NCBI RefSeq assembly: GCF_036186745.1
Contig: NZ_CP108086.1
Coordinates: forward strand, 3,348,001 to 3,412,000
Length of the DNA stretch: 64,000 bases
Reading direction: 5' to 3'
Origin: Microbispora hainanensis
GTDB taxonomy: Bacteria; Actinomycetota; Actinomycetes; Streptosporangiales; Streptosporangiaceae
Shown here: positions 63,705 through 64,000 of the stretch, in pieces
Numbering within the stretch: position 1 is the first letter of the stretch
Layout: every line of letters begins with the position of its first letter
Notes under the pieces: model-generated
Told to the model about the DNA's origin: nothing
What the model saw: the letters and a program-made list of their open reading frames with translations, nothing else
The model's database searches: none
Program-made: the position numbers and the translations under genes

Positions 63705-64000
63705 CCGTCCCCGTGCCCCGCGACGTGGCCCCGCCGCCTGTCGCCGCGACTCCCCGCGCCCTGTCCCCGCGTCCCGCGCCCTGTCCCCGCGCCCCGCGCC
63801 CCGCGCCCTGTCCCCGCGACCTGGCCCGCCGCCTGTCGCCGCGACTCCCCGCGACCTGTCCGCGCAACGTGGCCCCGCCGCCTGTGCCGGCAACCCGGCC
63901 CGCCGTCGCGCCTCCCGCGGCCTGTCCCTGCTGAGAGGCGCCGGTCCGCCGGAAGCGGGCGGCGGTGACGCCGGCGCGGCGGACGGGGCATAACCTCGGG
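63705..64000. repeat. Repeat-rich non-coding end of the window
   Basis: GCCGCCTGTCGCCGCGACTC occurs at about 63732 and 63828, and a truncated GCCGCCTG copy follows near 63876. Between them CCCGCGCCCTGTCCCCGCG units are tandem. A long-loop inverted repeat GTCCGCCG/CGGCGGAC (63944-63951 / 63977-63984) closes the region. No gene is supported. Confidence 0.6.

Noticed and set aside
63713..63935. CRISPR-like array
   Set aside because: Repeats are uneven in length, lack unique spacers of constant size and have no cas genes nearby.

Overview
The window is about 70% G+C chromosomal DNA. It carries the complete actinobacterial ribosomal-protein supercluster followed by cell-envelope and tRNA-modification housekeeping genes. 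GTG and TTG starts are common, S14 and S4 are the zinc-binding (C+) forms, S3, S9, S17, L17 and L24 carry long tails, and the -35/-10 hexamers are of the TTGACN/TANNNT type. All of this fits an actinomycete. A cutinase close to the Thermobifida polyester hydrolases and the general gene order suggest the order Streptosporangiales (for example Streptosporangiaceae); this assignment is inference. I saw no tRNA, rRNA, CRISPR array, insertion sequence or phage gene.

Layout. 1-6435: 3' part of rpoB (rifampicin-sensitive sequence type), then rpoC and a strong terminator. 6436-11272: str operon (rpsL, rpsG, fusA, tuf) with a textbook promoter and a long leader. 11273-22794: S10 and spc operons (rpsJ to secY) with structured leaders, several ending in GNRA tetraloops. 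22794-30220: adk, map, a small DUF1707 membrane protein, infA, rpmJ, rpsM, rpsK, rpsD, rpoA, rplQ, truA. 30494-36769 (minus strand): three cell-surface genes, namely two uncharacterised single-pass proteins that share a C-terminal extracytoplasmic domain and a CAP-domain protein. 37107-39487: rplM, rpsI, glmM.

39590-45852 is accessory. It holds a 927-aa LuxR/LAL regulator behind a LacI-type palindrome, a secreted PET-hydrolase-like cutinase, a convergent AraC regulator, and an antibiotic-biosynthesis-monooxygenase-like protein paired with an HSL-type esterase. 45942-49394 (minus) is a four-gene ABC exporter operon (ATPase, permease, ATPase, permease) in which every junction overlaps by 4 bp. 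49515-59409 is metabolic: coaA, acpS, nnr, alr, an alpha/beta hydrolase and the t6A genes tsaE, tsaB, rimI, tsaD, with a sortase and its membrane partner inserted between tsaE and tsaB. 59595-64000: a coiled-coil protein of unknown role, a THUMP-like methyltransferase, a MarR regulator divergent from an NAD(P)-binding epimerase-like protein with palindromic operators, and repeat-rich non-coding DNA.

Most of the window builds the transcription and translation machinery. The parts that looked least described are the paired extracytoplasmic proteins upstream of rplM, the polyester-hydrolase locus with its own regulator, the sortase cassette inside the t6A locus, the ribosomal leader hairpins, and a run of -10 boxes 6-8 nt ahead of start codons that points to leaderless transcripts. 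Where a start codon was moved from the longest reading frame, the reason is given in the entry.
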